64,000 nucleotides of DNA from Hippopus hippopus (lineage: Eukaryota > Mollusca > Bivalvia > Cardiida > Cardiidae), in the NCBI GenBank assembly GCA_946811185.2, contig OX328102.1:53421619-53485618 (forward strand), written 5' to 3'. This document shows, piece after piece, positions 12,842 through 26,300 of the stretch. The notes below the pieces were generated by a model. That model ran no database searches, had not been told where the DNA came from, and was given only the letters and a program-made list of their open reading frames with translations. The translations under genes and the position numbers were made by a program. How positions within the stretch are numbered: position 1 is the first letter of the stretch; each line of letters begins with the position of its first letter.

Positions 12842-13493
12842 TCAAATCCTAGTTTTGTGCTCTATTTCTGAAATTATGAAAATCTGTGTGGAGCTTTCAA
12901 CTGATTTTGTCTTGATCGTCTCTGTACCCAGAGGCAACCAGTCAAAAAGTAACATCTGTACTAACTGTTTACCCTGTTCTTGAGATCTACTTGGGCCTCG
13001 GCCTCTTGGATCTGCATGTATAAAGTAAATTTCTTACCAATTAGGATTCCTGCACTTGAATCAATCCCAGTATGATCAATTTTTTTGAAGAATAGGGACA
13101 TGAAGCTTTGTGTTGGAGTTAAGCATCCTAGGATATACATGTTAACTCTTTCACTGCCAACTAAATGGATTCACTTTTGTGAACATTGTACTTTTTCCTT
13201 TGAATCTGCTTTTTCAGAAGAATATTAGAATCAGATGGCTGATGGTGTAGATCAAAGATCAGACCGCACATTTTTGTGTAATCTGATCCTGATCTGCGCC
13301 GTCCACAAAAGCTATCCAGAGCAAAAGAAAGAGTTAAATCTTGGTAAGGTTCATGTAAAGCAATTCCTTTATATTCTCAAAAGTTTAAGTCTTTAAGATG
13401 AATTCTTTTTACCTTTAAATTTCTGTTTCCACTCCTTTAAAAGCTGGTCATAATCTTTGTCCTTCTGGCTTACATTACTCATTATAATTCCGT
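12842..13493 (-). CDS. Candidate small spliced gene, 74 codons, family unknown
   Basis: Four exons on the minus strand: 13493-13413 (ATG at 13482), 13127-13038, 13011-12973 and 12867-12842 (TGA). Every junction has AG acceptors and GT donors (GTAAAA, GTAAGA, GTAAAC). All introns are phase 1, and the joined frame is exactly 225 nt. The first exon is preceded by a strong acceptor (TTTATTGCTTTTTACAG), so an untranslated exon probably lies upstream in the CpG-rich stretch 13550-14000. The product starts MSNVSQKDKDYDQLLKEWKQ, is charged and has no signal peptide or membrane segment. A poly(A) signal follows 24 bases after the stop. I do not recognise the family. The last exon is the weakest, and the real gene may continue further left. 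It lies about 3.8 kb from the ACTR8 start and points away from it. Confidence 0.35.
13144..13338. repeat. MITE-C copy in an intron of the small minus-strand gene
   Basis: Starts TTAACTCTTTCACTGCC and ends AAAGAAAGAGTTAA. The core has GTAGATCAAAGATCAGAC facing GTAATCTGATCCTGATC. It lies between the first two candidate coding exons of the minus-strand gene. Confidence 0.55.
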
Positions 13494-16400
13494 CTGTAAA
13501 AAGCAATAAATCAATCTAGATACAAGTAGAACGACATCGTGAACGTTATCAACATTATCACTATATTGACTAGAATAGTAAGTGCTCGGATTTCACAAAG
13601 CCATCGTTATTCACCCAAGTCCATATCGCTCACTAACAGTAGCTACGTTTGTCACTTGAAGTACAAATTAATCACTGTATGCGAAGGCATTTCCGTTGGT
13701 TTGAACGGCTCGAAAGTCGACACGGTCTCCATCTTTGTAAGCGGAAGTAACCTTTCAATGACAAGTGAGATCATCCGAAGCGATGAGACTTTTCGGCATC
13801 AGAATTATACTAACTAGAATTATGAGTTTTTCGAACTGCAACCGGATTAATTTGCGAGCAGTGGAATGCCCTGACTGAAAGAGATATTTTGCTGCCTCCC
13901 CCGTTGTCAATAATATAGTTTGAATGCTGAACTGAAAGAGACAAATTATAGCCAGATGATACAAATTTAAGACTTCCTTTGCACCGGATCTCACGTTTTG
14001 TTCACAGTACTTTGTAACATGGCCTATTGGGATAAAGTTTCTGCAAGCGACAAATTAAATATTTGTAAAAGATTAAATGATGAGATTTTTCATTTGAAGG
14101 ATAGAATCAAAGAATGAAATCTAACCAAATTTTCTTCTTTCTCCACAGTCAAGTGAAAGTTGTAACTTTGTTTGATAAAGTATGTAGATATAGTTTATTG
14201 TGTACATGTCCACCGACAGACTCCGCACTATAAACTAAGAAACTTCCTACAAAATCAATGACGTATTCCGCAGTCGGACAAAAATTCTGTCCGGAATGTG
14301 TCAAGACTCACATTGACAATGCCCGTTAATACATCTAAAAGACTGTATACTCAAGTGACATCAGACTGCGTCAATGAGGTATAGATAGTTATCAGTTAAT
14401 TATAGGCTCTTTTAGTTTGGCAGTACGACTGACAGGTTAAATTATGCATTGTCACTAGATTTCGTGGCTGTTATTCTGGTGTCACACCACTGGTTTTTGG
14501 ATATATTGAAAATAGAGTGAAATCGACTATCTTTGAAGGTTCACAGATCGCTCAGTGGCAAACCTTGGCATAATACCGGCAAATGCCCCACCACTATACA
14601 GCCCTATGCATACATGTGGTATTGTTTTACGAATTAAAAGATAGATTAATGAAATTCTGTGCTTTACTCCGTAGACCAATATTGTATTTGATGTATGCGG
14701 AATGAATCCATAAGAAATCAAAATTCTTTTGACACACGATTTAGATTTTCATGGGTTTTTGCGATATAGGGGAGGGGCGTTTTCCTGTAGTATGCCCAAA
14801 CCTTTTGCTTTTCCGTCTAAAGTACGTCCTTAGTCCTTCAAGAAAAAAAAAAAAAAAAAAATGCATTTAAAACAACATGTCAACCGATTGCGTTTTTCGC
14901 TAAATCCCAACAAACATGGGCACCCTAGAATTTTTCCTCTCAAAAACACCTGTTCACTGCAATGACCCCAAATTTTTGTTCCTCCAGTGACACAAAATAG
15001 TCCACTCAGTATGCAATAAAAACGCATCTAAGTGGTCCCCTACTGCCTTAATTTGAAGCAAGTCTAAATTATATACCACTAAGCCCTCTTAGCTCCATAA
15101 AACAGTGCAACAAAAGTGCTACTGCAAATTTTCACATGGGACTAATTTTGAAAACTATGAACCGGAAGCAGTGGTGCAACACCTTCTACAGCTTGTCATA
15201 ACACACTACAAGCCACATTGTCAGTTATCCACTCATAGAGGTAGTGTGCACGGAAGCTATTTCACCTTGTAAACCAGCCATTACCTGTTAGGGTTCACCT
15301 TCGCTGGTGGTCAAGAACAGAACAGAACAGAACAACAGTAAGTGCTTTTTTGGAGACCAAGATCAGACTGCACAAGTTCAGTATCATCATCTCTTTAAAA
15401 TGAGGATAATGTGTTATTCGAGGATGAATATTCTTCAAGAAACTGGAGGACTGTGGTTGTTGGATTATATTTTCATCAAAGAAATTAGTTTGTCCCATAG
15501 CTCAGTTGAAAGAGCAATGTGCACAGGAAGCGAGATTTAAGGATTTGTCAAGGGCATTCTGATCTGTGGTTTATGGTGGCATACTTTTGCCTTGAGATAG
15601 GAGATAACCATCAGAATAATTTTAGAAAACTATCACGATAAATTTCCTGGAAGTTTTATCTAGACAGTGAACAGCTTTCTGGAAAAAATATGATAAACTT
15701 TGTTATCAAGAAACTTTTATATCGATCATTAAATATTTATAGAGATTTCTTGTTCATGCAGCGTCTATCCAAGGATGCACAATTGCGGGATTCATGCTAA
15801 TTATTTTCAGATCCAGCATAATTTCACACCGAATGCGTGATAGCCCCATGTAAGAAATAACCAATGAAAAGGTCCAAAAAGAAAGAATTTATTCTTGTCT
15901 TGCAGAAAATACCACTGTTTTCTGTAAAACAGTATTATTGCCAGAGCTGTTTATCAACATATTATGTTTATTGAAGTAACCTCCCTTGACAGGAAGTGGG
16001 TTAAAACGGCCCATTTCCAAACATCCCCATCCAAGATAGCCTACTTTACCTAGTCTTAGACTATTGTTATAGATATCTTACTCTTCAAAAACAAATTGAA
16101 TTTCTATAGAAAGATAATCCAGAAACTATCTTTTGATATGTAAACTCAGGGTTGGAAATTCCCATGTATTTACTCGCAAAATGCGCGTCAGAATTGGAAA
16201 ATGCTAGCCAAAATTTAAAGCACTCGAAAAAAAAAATGCGAGTGCAAATTATTGAAGTTCAATTACCAAAAAGTACTTAATTTTATAAATGAGTACAAAT
16301 TAGGTAATTCTTTTTGTTCCGAATAAACATCGGTCATGTCGCACTGAGAATACCCTTCGACTGCTGTTAATAAATTTACATGTCGCCATTGAAGCCTCCG

Positions 16401-17296
16401 AGTTGTTGTTCTCATGAGCCAAGTGGGTTTGTCTGCACTCACAGCCAATACCACAATTTTGCTGGTTTGTTTATACAAAAAAAAAGAACCGGTAAGCGAA
16501 TTTGATCTCTGATTATGAAACAGAAATATTTGTCAATCTTTTCTGAAAAGGTAATTATCATGCACAAGTAACAACGAGAACCAAGTTGGAAATGGTGGAT
16601 TCCCTATATCAGACGTGCAGATATTCGGATGTAATACATCCATATATTCATTAAAAAAATTGTCCACTGTTGTAAATTTTATGGAAATCTAATTTGGTTT
16701 GAGAACAGATTTTAAACTGGAATTGAAGTAATAGTTAAATCATGGTTTTGATATCAATTAACTTTCTTCTTATATTGTTTGGTTGTTGTCTTTAGTCGTC
16801 AGGGTAAGCATGACTAAAAAGTAGAATAAAATTGAACAGTTTGTACTGGCACTCTGTTCTCCACCATTGGTAGGCATGTTGGGCTTTTAAAAAAAAAAAA
16901 AAAAGACGAGTCCAATTTTAATTTTTGCGAGTGGAAAAAAAAGCCACTCGCTAAAATTTGCCAGTGGGTAAAAAAACGAAATTTGAACACTGAAACTGGT
17001 CAGTAAGTCTGCTGTAATAGTCTTTTATAGGAATATATGTCTGTGATTTGAACCATATGTTTTCTTTCTGTTTGAAAATTGCCCCACCTATTTTTTGAAA
17101 ATCTGGCCCCCCCTTTTTTTTTTAGATGTAAGGCAGGGGGAGGGATCCCCCTTCTTTTCAGTTTCTAGAATAGACACTGTTTGTGCATGAAGCTGACGTT
17201 TTAGATAAAATTATCAGATAGTTCAACCTGTTTCTGAATATCTATAAATAGAAAATTTGCCATTTTGATTAATTCGATAGTTTTTTACTTTAAAAG
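13494..17296. other. Intergenic region upstream of ACTR8
   Basis: 13550-14000 is relatively CpG-rich and may hold the shared upstream region of the minus-strand gene. The ends of a possible hAT-like element lie at 16148 (CAGGGTTGGAAATTCC) and 16995 (AAATTTGAACACTG), with related ACTCGC-rich subterminal sequence. The target duplication is not clear. 17075-17150 is a C/T-rich stretch. No exon is supported between 14000 and 17296. Confidence 0.35.
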
Positions 17297-17302
17297 ATGG
17301 CG
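17297..17302 (+). CDS. ACTR8: ACTR8 first coding exon (two codons)
   Basis: ATGGCG is followed directly by the consensus donor GTAAGT and leads in phase 0 into exon 2 (acceptor TTATTCCAG at 17884). This gives Met-Ala-Gln-Ile-Gln. The vertebrate N-terminal extension before the conserved QIQ segment would be absent. No TATA box is evident upstream. Confidence 0.5.
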
Positions 17303-20300
17303 GTAAGTTAAAATTTGTATTATTTACAATTGTAGCTTAACTGGTAAATTTTGGGTACACATGAAATTAACTGAAGTCTGTTAAACAGAGACAAGACTCG
17401 AAATGCCTCTTGCGTATGACTTTAAAATCATTCAGGGAAAAAGAGAAATCATAAGGTTGGAGACAAAGATGTTCTAAAACCCTTTCTATTTATAGATACC
17501 GTGAATGTCAGTTGTTGGCACAGGCACAAAAAAAAAAACGTGATAAAAGTGAGAATTATCGAGATATTTTTTATCGTGCAACTTTTTATTGTCTAAATGA
17601 TATTTCCGGGAAAATTTGTTTTATTGTGATAATTTTCTTAAATTATGGCAATAGTTATCTTGTATCTCATGGCAGAAATATGCCACCATAGTGTGTCTGA
17701 CTCATCTTCATAAATGAAGGTTTGTCATGAAACAGTAATAGATATGGCTGAAAGGAATGACTGCTCATTATGAACAATTTTACTTTTTAAACATGGTCCT
17801 CTTGCAAGATAAAAAAAAACAGTCTTTGGCTGTACATGAGTTGATTAAATGAAATGATTAGCACTCTTTTTTTATTTATTCCAGCAAATACAAGTACATA
17901 CAGTTGTTGTTATTCATCCTGGGTCCTTAAATCTCCGAATTGGTCGTGCCTCAGACACGTTTCCTGTAACTGTGCACCACTGTGTTGCTAGACTGAAGAA
18001 AAAGCCAGGATCTAGTGATCATGTTACTCAATGGATGTTTAGACCAGAAAACAAGGTATCAGTTGTCTGGGGCCTAAATTCTCCAACTATTCCGAGTTGT
18101 ATTTACAGTCTACCTTTATAGTTATATTTCTGAATGGGAAAGCCAGATGGTTTATTGAATCAGAAATTAAGTAACTTTTAGAATTTAGAAAATTCTGCAG
18201 AAGTAGATTACCATTTGGAATATTTACTAAATTAGGGAATACAGCCCCAGATAAATAGGGATATTTGAATTCTTACATAATTATTTCTTCACTGGAACAT
18301 ATTATGGTGAATCATGAGAATTGTCTGGAATTAATACTCACAACATTAGCTTTAAGGAAGAGCAAAGATAATGTTACACTTTGAAGCACAAAATACACAC
18401 TCCATCTATGCCTTTGGGTTATACTAAAACTTGATTATCTCATTACCTTCTGAAACAGTTTGAAAATATCCTTGTGAACTGACATAATCAACATCAAGAG
18501 AGGTTTTACTTTTAACTCTTTATCACACGACTAAAATGTAGACTTGTCCAACTTGAAAGCATTTGCCGACAACAATATAAATGCGGATCAAATGATAAAA
18601 TTTATCTTTCATAGGGTAGAAAACATTGTGGGAAAAGGAGAAAATGCTGGTTACCAGCATTTTCTCCTTTTCCCACAATGTTTTCAAAAGTCTTCATCCT
18701 GAGGGTCGTTAAAACTCAGGATTGTGTGGTAAAGTGTCGACAAAAATTTGGGTTTGTCCAAATTCAAAGCATTTGCAGATGACACGATAAATGTAGCTAA
18801 AATGCCAGAGAATATCTTTGAAAGGTTAAAAAACATTGTTGAATTGGGAGAAAATGCTGGTTACCAGTATTTTCTCCCTTGCACACAATATTTTTCTACC
18901 CTTTCAAGATGAGATCCCATCATTCCTTTTCCCACAATGTTATATACCTGTCCTAGGGCAAATCCTATAATTTGAGCCATTTTTTTCTAATGCAAATGCT
19001 TCCAGTTTGGACAAGTCTAAAATTTTGCTGTTTGGTAAAGGGTTATGACTTGAATACATGTGAAAAAGTTGTTGCAAAATAGAGATACATGTATTGCTCA
19101 TTACAAGCAATTTCTTTTTTGAAACATTATTTCTTTTTTGAAAAGAAGTCTACAGCATGGCAATAATACAAGATTATGTTGTTGGAGTTTAAGACAGACT
19201 TAACCCCTTCCCAAACACCAAGTTGTTGTCTCTTTCTGTGGTTGAACTGTTTGAAATCAGTTCAAATGAGGTTTAATTCTCTGATAGCATAGAAAAGGCC
19301 AGTTACCAGCATTTGCTTCTTTTCTCACCATGATTTCAAAAACTTTCTTCCTTGAGGATGTTAAAACTTTGAATTGTGTAGGGTTACATGAAAAAAAAAA
19401 AAAACATAAAAAGAATACATGTGCTAAAATTCTGTGGTAAAATGAAAAAGTGAAAAAAATCATAGATTCTGAGGATAAATGAATTACGACCTGTATGAAG
19501 CATGCTAATGGAAACTCAGAAGGTGCCTACTTAACCCTTTACCAAACAAGCCTGTGTTTTAAAGACCCTGAAGAGGAAGCCTTCTGAAAACATTGTGGGA
19601 AAAAGAGGAAATCAGCATTTTTTTCATTTTCCCACAATGTTTTCAGAAGGCTTCTTTCCTGTCATATACCTTCAGTTTATTTGTATCACATTTGCATTTG
19701 TCATCTGCAGATGCTTTCAATGTTGAAGAGTCTAAAATTTGTGATTTTGGAAAGGTTTAACACAGGTAAATTGAGACAAAACTGTCTCCTGTTAGAACCA
19801 AAAGTATGGATGCTTAATACAGGTTGCCACTAAGACAGGCTCTATATGACCAATGTTCTGTGAAAAGGGGTTTCAATGCATTTGCAAAAAGTTTTAACTC
19901 AGGTCAGCCTGCACAGTCTGTGCAGGCTGACCTGAGTCAAAGCTTTTTGCTTTTGGTCTATTTTCAGCAAGTTAAAGACAGGTCTACCTCATGATTCAGT
20001 CAGTTATTTGACAAAATGGACTTTATGGATTTATCATTATCTGATGACCTGCTTTGTATAATGTATCACAAAGATGCATTAAACCCCCTTTTGACAAAGC
20101 AGATATATGTGGTATTCAATTATTAGCATCCTGGTTACAAACAACAAAGAGAAAGAGGTTTGAAAGCAGCGAATGATGCATTGGAAGAAAAGCCCATGGA
20201 CTCTGGGGAATATCGTCCTCCTTCTTCTGTTAAACAGGTAAAATAGAAGGCCTAGATAAGAGAGATATTATCAATTTCTAAAATATTAGTGCTTCAGAAA

Positions 20301-23300
20301 ATTTTTTTCTTGTTGAGACATTCCTAATGTACCCACATCATACATTTTAGTGAAGAGCTTAAGAGATAATTGTATTACTCTTTGAATCTTGAAGTACCCC
20401 ACTTATCTGTTCTTATGGCTCTGTTATTCTTCAATCATTACCTTCTAAAACAAGTGATATCCTTTTGAATTGGGCAGTCAGGGTTTCCTGGGACTTTCTC
20501 TTATACAGGTCATCTGACCCCTTTCAAATGAATAAAAGACGGCAAACAGATATATTTTGGACGACATTTACCCTTCACCACACAATCCCGAGTTATAACA
20601 ACTCTTGAAGAGAAGGATTTTGAAAACATTGTGGGAAAAGGAAAAAAATACAGATAATCTGCATTTTCTCCTTTTTATACGCTCGTCGAAGACGGGACGT
20701 ATTATGGGATCACCTGTGGCGGGTGGGCGGGCGGCGTCCCCATTCTTTGTCCGGAGCATATCTCCAAAACTATGCTAGCTACGGTTATGAAATTTCATGG
20801 GTGGATAGATCTCATCAAGGCGGAGTGCAGTGCACAGGAATCATAACTCTCGCTTGCTTAATTTTTGAGTTATTGCCCTTTGTTGTTTTTCAGACTTGAA
20901 TTTTGTCAGGAGCATATCTCCAAAATATACTAGCTACGGTTATGAAACTTCATGGGTGGATAGATCTCATCAAGGGGGAGTGCAGTGCACAGGAATCATA
21001 ACTCTTGCTTCCTTAATTTTTGAGTTATTGCCCTTTGTTGTTTTTCAGACTTGAATTTTGTCCGGAGCATATCTCCAAAACTATACTAGCTAAGGTTATG
21101 AAACTTCATGGGTGAATAGATCTCATCAAGGGGGAGTGCAGTACACAGGAATCATAACTCTTGCTTCCTTAATTTTTGAGTTATTGCCCTTTGTTGTTTT
21201 TCATACTTGAATTTTGTCCGGAGCGTATCTCCAAGACTATACTAGCTAAGGTTATGAAACTTCATAGGTGGATAGATCTTATCAAGGGGGAGTGCAGTGC
21301 ACAGGAATCATAACTCTTGCTTACTGAATTTTTGAGTTATTTCCCTTTTTTTATATTCATACTTGAATTTTGTCCAAAGCATATCTCCAAAACTATGCTA
21401 GCTACGGTTATGAAACTTCATGGGTGGATAGATCTCATTAAGGGGGAGTGCAGTGCAAAAGAACCATAACTCTACCTCGTGCTGTCTTTGAGTTATTTCC
21501 CTTTGATCGTCATTTTTACAGCATTTTCTGCTTGTCCGGAGCATAACTTTGTCATCTCCAGTCTGATTGACTTGAAACTTGGCATGTGTGTTTGTTGCAA
21601 TAATACAGAGTGCAGTGCGAAAGAAGCATAACTCTACCTCGTGCTGTCTTTGAGTTATTTCCCTTTGATCGTCATTTTTACAGCATTTTCTGCTTGTCCG
21701 GAGCATAACTTTGTCATCTCCAGTCCAATTGACTTGAAACTTGGCATGTGTGTTTGTTGCAATAATACGGAGTGCATTGCAAAAGAACCATAACTCTACC
21801 TCGTGCTGTCTTTGAGTTATTTCCCTTTGATCGTCATTTTTACAGCATTTTCTGCTTGTCCGGAGCATAACTTTGTCATCTCCAGTCCGATTGACTTGAA
21901 ACTTGGCATGTGTGTTTGTTGCAATAATACAGAGTGCAGTGCGAAAGAAGCATAACTCTACCTCGTGCTGTCTTTCAGTTATTTCCCTTTGATCGTCATT
22001 TTTACAGCATTTTCTGCTTGTCCGGAGCATAACTTTGTCATCTCCAGTCCGATTGACTTGAAACTTGGCATGTGTGTTAGTTGCAATAATACAGATTGCA
22101 GTGCAAAAGAACCATAACTCTACCTCGTGCTGTCTTTCAGTTATTTCCCTTTGATCGTCATTTTTACAGCATTTTCTGCTTGTCTGGAGCATAATTTTGT
22201 CATCTCCAGTCCGATTGACTTGAAACTTGGCATGCATGTTTGTTGCAATATTACAGAGTACAGTGCGCAAGAACAATAACTGTACCTAGTGCGGATTTCG
22301 AGTAATTCCACTTTGATCTTCATTTTTACAGTATTTCTTGCTTGTCTGGTACGGAACTTTGTCACCTCAAGTCAAATTGACTTGAGACTTGGTAAACATA
22401 TTTGTTGCATTACCTGCCCTTTACGATTATTATACCCCCTTGACAACTGGCGGTGGGACGGGCGTATCTTGCGACAATTTGCCGCTTTTGTTCCACAATG
22501 TTTTCTACCATATCAAAGACAGAAATTATCTTTTGAAATTCATTTAATTTGTTGTCTGCAAGTGCTTTGAGTTTGGTTGAGTCCAAAGTTTCATTGCATG
22601 TTAAAGGCTTAACCCTTTACAAAACAATCCCTGGTTTTCACGACCCTGGGAAAGAAGGCTTTTGAAAACCTTGTGGGAAAAGGAGAAAATGCTGGTAACC
22701 AGCATTTTCTCCTTTTCCCACAATGTTTTCTACTCTGCTGGAAACAAATTTAAATTTTTGAGTTAAGTTTATTGTGTCGTCTGCAAGTGCTTTCAATTTG
22801 GACAAGTTTAAAATTTTGTCATTTGGTAAAGAGTTAAGAAAGTTATGTGGTCCAAATTCAAAGACACATAGCAACTGTAATTCTAGTTTGACAATTCATT
22901 TGTCTGCCATGAGTGGGAAATTTCAGACTGTACTGTAAGACATTGTCAGACTCATAATAATGACCATACATTTAACTACAGGTAGTATGAATTTATTTTG
23001 CTTGCATTTTGACCCCTAAACTGTTGACCTTTAGCCACTAGTGAGCTTTTAATAGTTGCATTATAATTGCTGAGATGGGTTTGATTATTTGTAAATGTAT
23101 TTATTATGGGTATTGATTTCATGGGTTTTATTATTTGTAAATGTATGTATTATGGATATTGATTTCAGCTTTACACCAACAACATAAGAGTTAAGGGGGA
23201 GAAAACTGATGTTTTGTGTTCACAAAAATGGACCAATGTGGAAAAGAAGCCTGAGTTTATTATTGGAGAAGAGGTGGGGGACTTTATTACTAGACTCCTG

Positions 23301-26300
23301 TACATAAGTCTGCATATTACTGGTTTTCATTGTTTAACTCTTTTACTGATGAAGAAATTTAAGACTTGTAAATATTGAAAGCACTTGCATGCACATTTTT
23401 TGTAGTCTGGACATAGTCTACACATGCAGCAAAAGCAACTATTATTCTTAAAGGAACTTCAGTGGTTAAGAAGATAAGTCAAATAAGCACTCACAAAATA
23501 GGTTTTTGAAGCATGTTAAGGGTTCTACACTTTTTCACAGTACATGTACTTATCTTTTATCATACAACCAGAACTACTGCTGCTTTATTTACACTGAGAG
23601 AAAAAAGTAATTTATACATGTACATGTATATGCAAATCGACAATGGACCTTTTCTATCAATGATATAATGTACTTTATGGTTTTAACACACCTTATTTCT
23701 TTACCAGAAGATAAGATTTCATACTTGTATAAATTGAGAGCAAGTGAAGACCATATCTTGAATGTGGCTCAAGTGATAGGATATGTTCTTGAAAGGATAG
23801 AAAACATAACTTGTAACAACATTGTGTCCCCCCTTTGATTTTAAAAGCCTTCCTCATCAGCCTTGATAAAACTTGGGATGATTTGTTAAAAGGTTAATTA
23901 AATTTTCACTAATCAGAATACAGACTCCCAAAAGAAAGGTAACTGTTTCATAAATGAATAATTTTCCGTCAGATTTCACTTGCTTGCATAAAGTACATGT
24001 AAATAGGTAGATCAAATATGTAAGACTTTCATTTTGTTATCTTATTGTAGTATCTTTTGAACTATCATTTTAACAGATATTTGAAAAGACAAGTACATTT
24101 TTCGACTTGGCATCGTTTTAGCAAAAAACACGATTATCATACATCAGTCACATTTTCTGTTATCTTGCTGAGCAGAATACATGTATGGGATTTGGGGCAC
24201 AGGAACAATCACATTGCCAGAGAACAAAGAAATCTTGTATATAAATTATCCAACACCTTTTAGCCCGGACATTTGTATCTGAAACATGTATGTACCATGT
24301 TGTATCACATTTTATTATGTGCTTACTGCAATGATTTGTATACCAGAAACCTTTACAAATATGACCGTGATTCTCTCTATTTAAGGCTTTATTACTAAAG
24401 CCCGACTCTGAGTACAGCCTTCACTGGCCCATGCACAGAGGACATCTAAACTTACATGATGGTCCAGGAGGGACCCTGACTGCAGTGCTAGCTGATATGG
24501 AACTGATCTGGGGACATGTGTTGGAATCCAAGCTGGATATTCCACTTAAAGATTTAAAGGTAGTCTGTTATTTTTGGAACCCTGATATTGCTACTTGAAT
24601 CAAATGATTATTTCTAGCAAATGATAAAAGTTTAAATCCTACAACTTAAAAGTTCTTTTTGCCAGAAAAATAACCTCACCAAGTCAGACAGTGTAGGCCC
24701 AAAATTAGACTGCAGATTCTGAGCAAATTGATCCTTGGGTACAGATTTTCGCACTGCAGAATAAGTGTCTCTTGTAGAAACAGGTCGTTGCCTTAACTTG
24801 TTTTGAAGTGCACTCATCCTGTTGGATTCAGTTTTCAGGGTATGTTATACATCCTCATATCATTTTACTTACTTGGAACTCTAAGATTAAAGTTAACTAT
24901 TAGCTAAAGAGTGACAAATAGATCAGTACATAAAAAGTACATTTCAGGTAAGATTGTACCCTTTTTTTGTCTGATCTTTATCTCCATTTTCAGGAAAACT
25001 ACATAATGCCTTAACCTGAGGACAAAATTTCAGACTTGTTCAGACTGAGAAGCATTTGCAGACAAATTAAGGCTGAAGTAATGATAGTTATCGTTTGAAA
25101 AAAGAAGAAACATTGTGGGGGAAAAAAAAGAGAAAATTAGAAGAGGTTGTTATTAGTAGTTTTTCCTTTTCCTACAACCTTTTCAAACGCCTTCTTGCAC
25201 AGGTTCATTAAAGTACAGAATTGTTTGGTAAAGGGTCTAACTCTCTTTGCATTCAAAGGATAAATGTAACATGTTAAACATTGTAGAAAAATGTCAACAG
25301 AAGTCAGTGATGTCCAAACTTTTCAATTTTACGTGTTGCTGTCCAGATGTTTTTTGTTACCTATTTTGAGAATGAGCTGTCAGAAAACACCCAGCCCCAT
25401 ATACACCTATCATTCAAATCTGTATCCCCATTCTAACTCTCAATATGTTTTTGAATTTTAAATCAGCCTTATTTCTGATTGGCTAGACCATTTTGTGGTC
25501 TAGCCAGTCAGAAATAATGTTACTTTCTAAATGAATAAACCAAGAATGCATTTTTGAATGGTTTGTGAATACAGATCTACTGAAGCGGAACGGTTGTGCA
25601 TAACAGACTAAGTGTTAGAGAAATTTTTTTTTTTACATTTCAGTATTATCGTGCTGTATTGTTGATACCAGATGTGTATGACCATAAACATGTGAGAGAA
25701 ATGATGAGTATTCTTATAGACAGACTGGGGTTTGGAGCAGCAATCATACATCAGGTACTGACTCTGTACCAAACAACAAAATTTTAGACTTGTCCATAGT
25801 TAAAGATCTTCCTGTCTTGAACTATAGGGTTATAGCATGTATATTTTGTATGTTGTACTGTCAAATGATCCTTCATTAACTCTTTACCAAACAATCCCTG
25901 GTTTTCACGACTCTGTGAAAGAAGACTTTTGAAAACATTGTGGGAAAAGGAGAAAATGCTGGTAACCAGCATTTTCTCCTTTTCCCACAATGTTTTCTAC
26001 CCTTCCCAAAACAAATTTCAATTTATGAGTCACTTAAATTTTGTCGTCTGCTAATGCTTTCAATTTGGAACAGTCTAAAATTTTGTTGTCTGGTAAAGAG
26101 TTACAGTTGTGCAAGCAGTCGAACACACACTTTAACTTTTTACAACTACATTACCTAACATATATGCTTCACCCTTTACCACACGATCCCAAGTTTTAAT
26201 GACCCTAAGGAAGAAGCCTTCTGATAACATTGTGGGAAAAGGAGAAAATGCTGGTAACCAGCATTTTCTCCTTTTCCTACAATGTTTTCAACCCCTTTTA

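Noticed and set aside
16148..17000. hAT element with CAGGGTTGGAAATT ends
   Set aside because: Ends only roughly match and no 8-bp target duplication could be identified.
21398..22276. 292-codon minus-strand frame with repeated protein units
   Set aside because: It is the translation of a 162-bp tandem array whose period is a multiple of three; no start context, splice sites or known domain.
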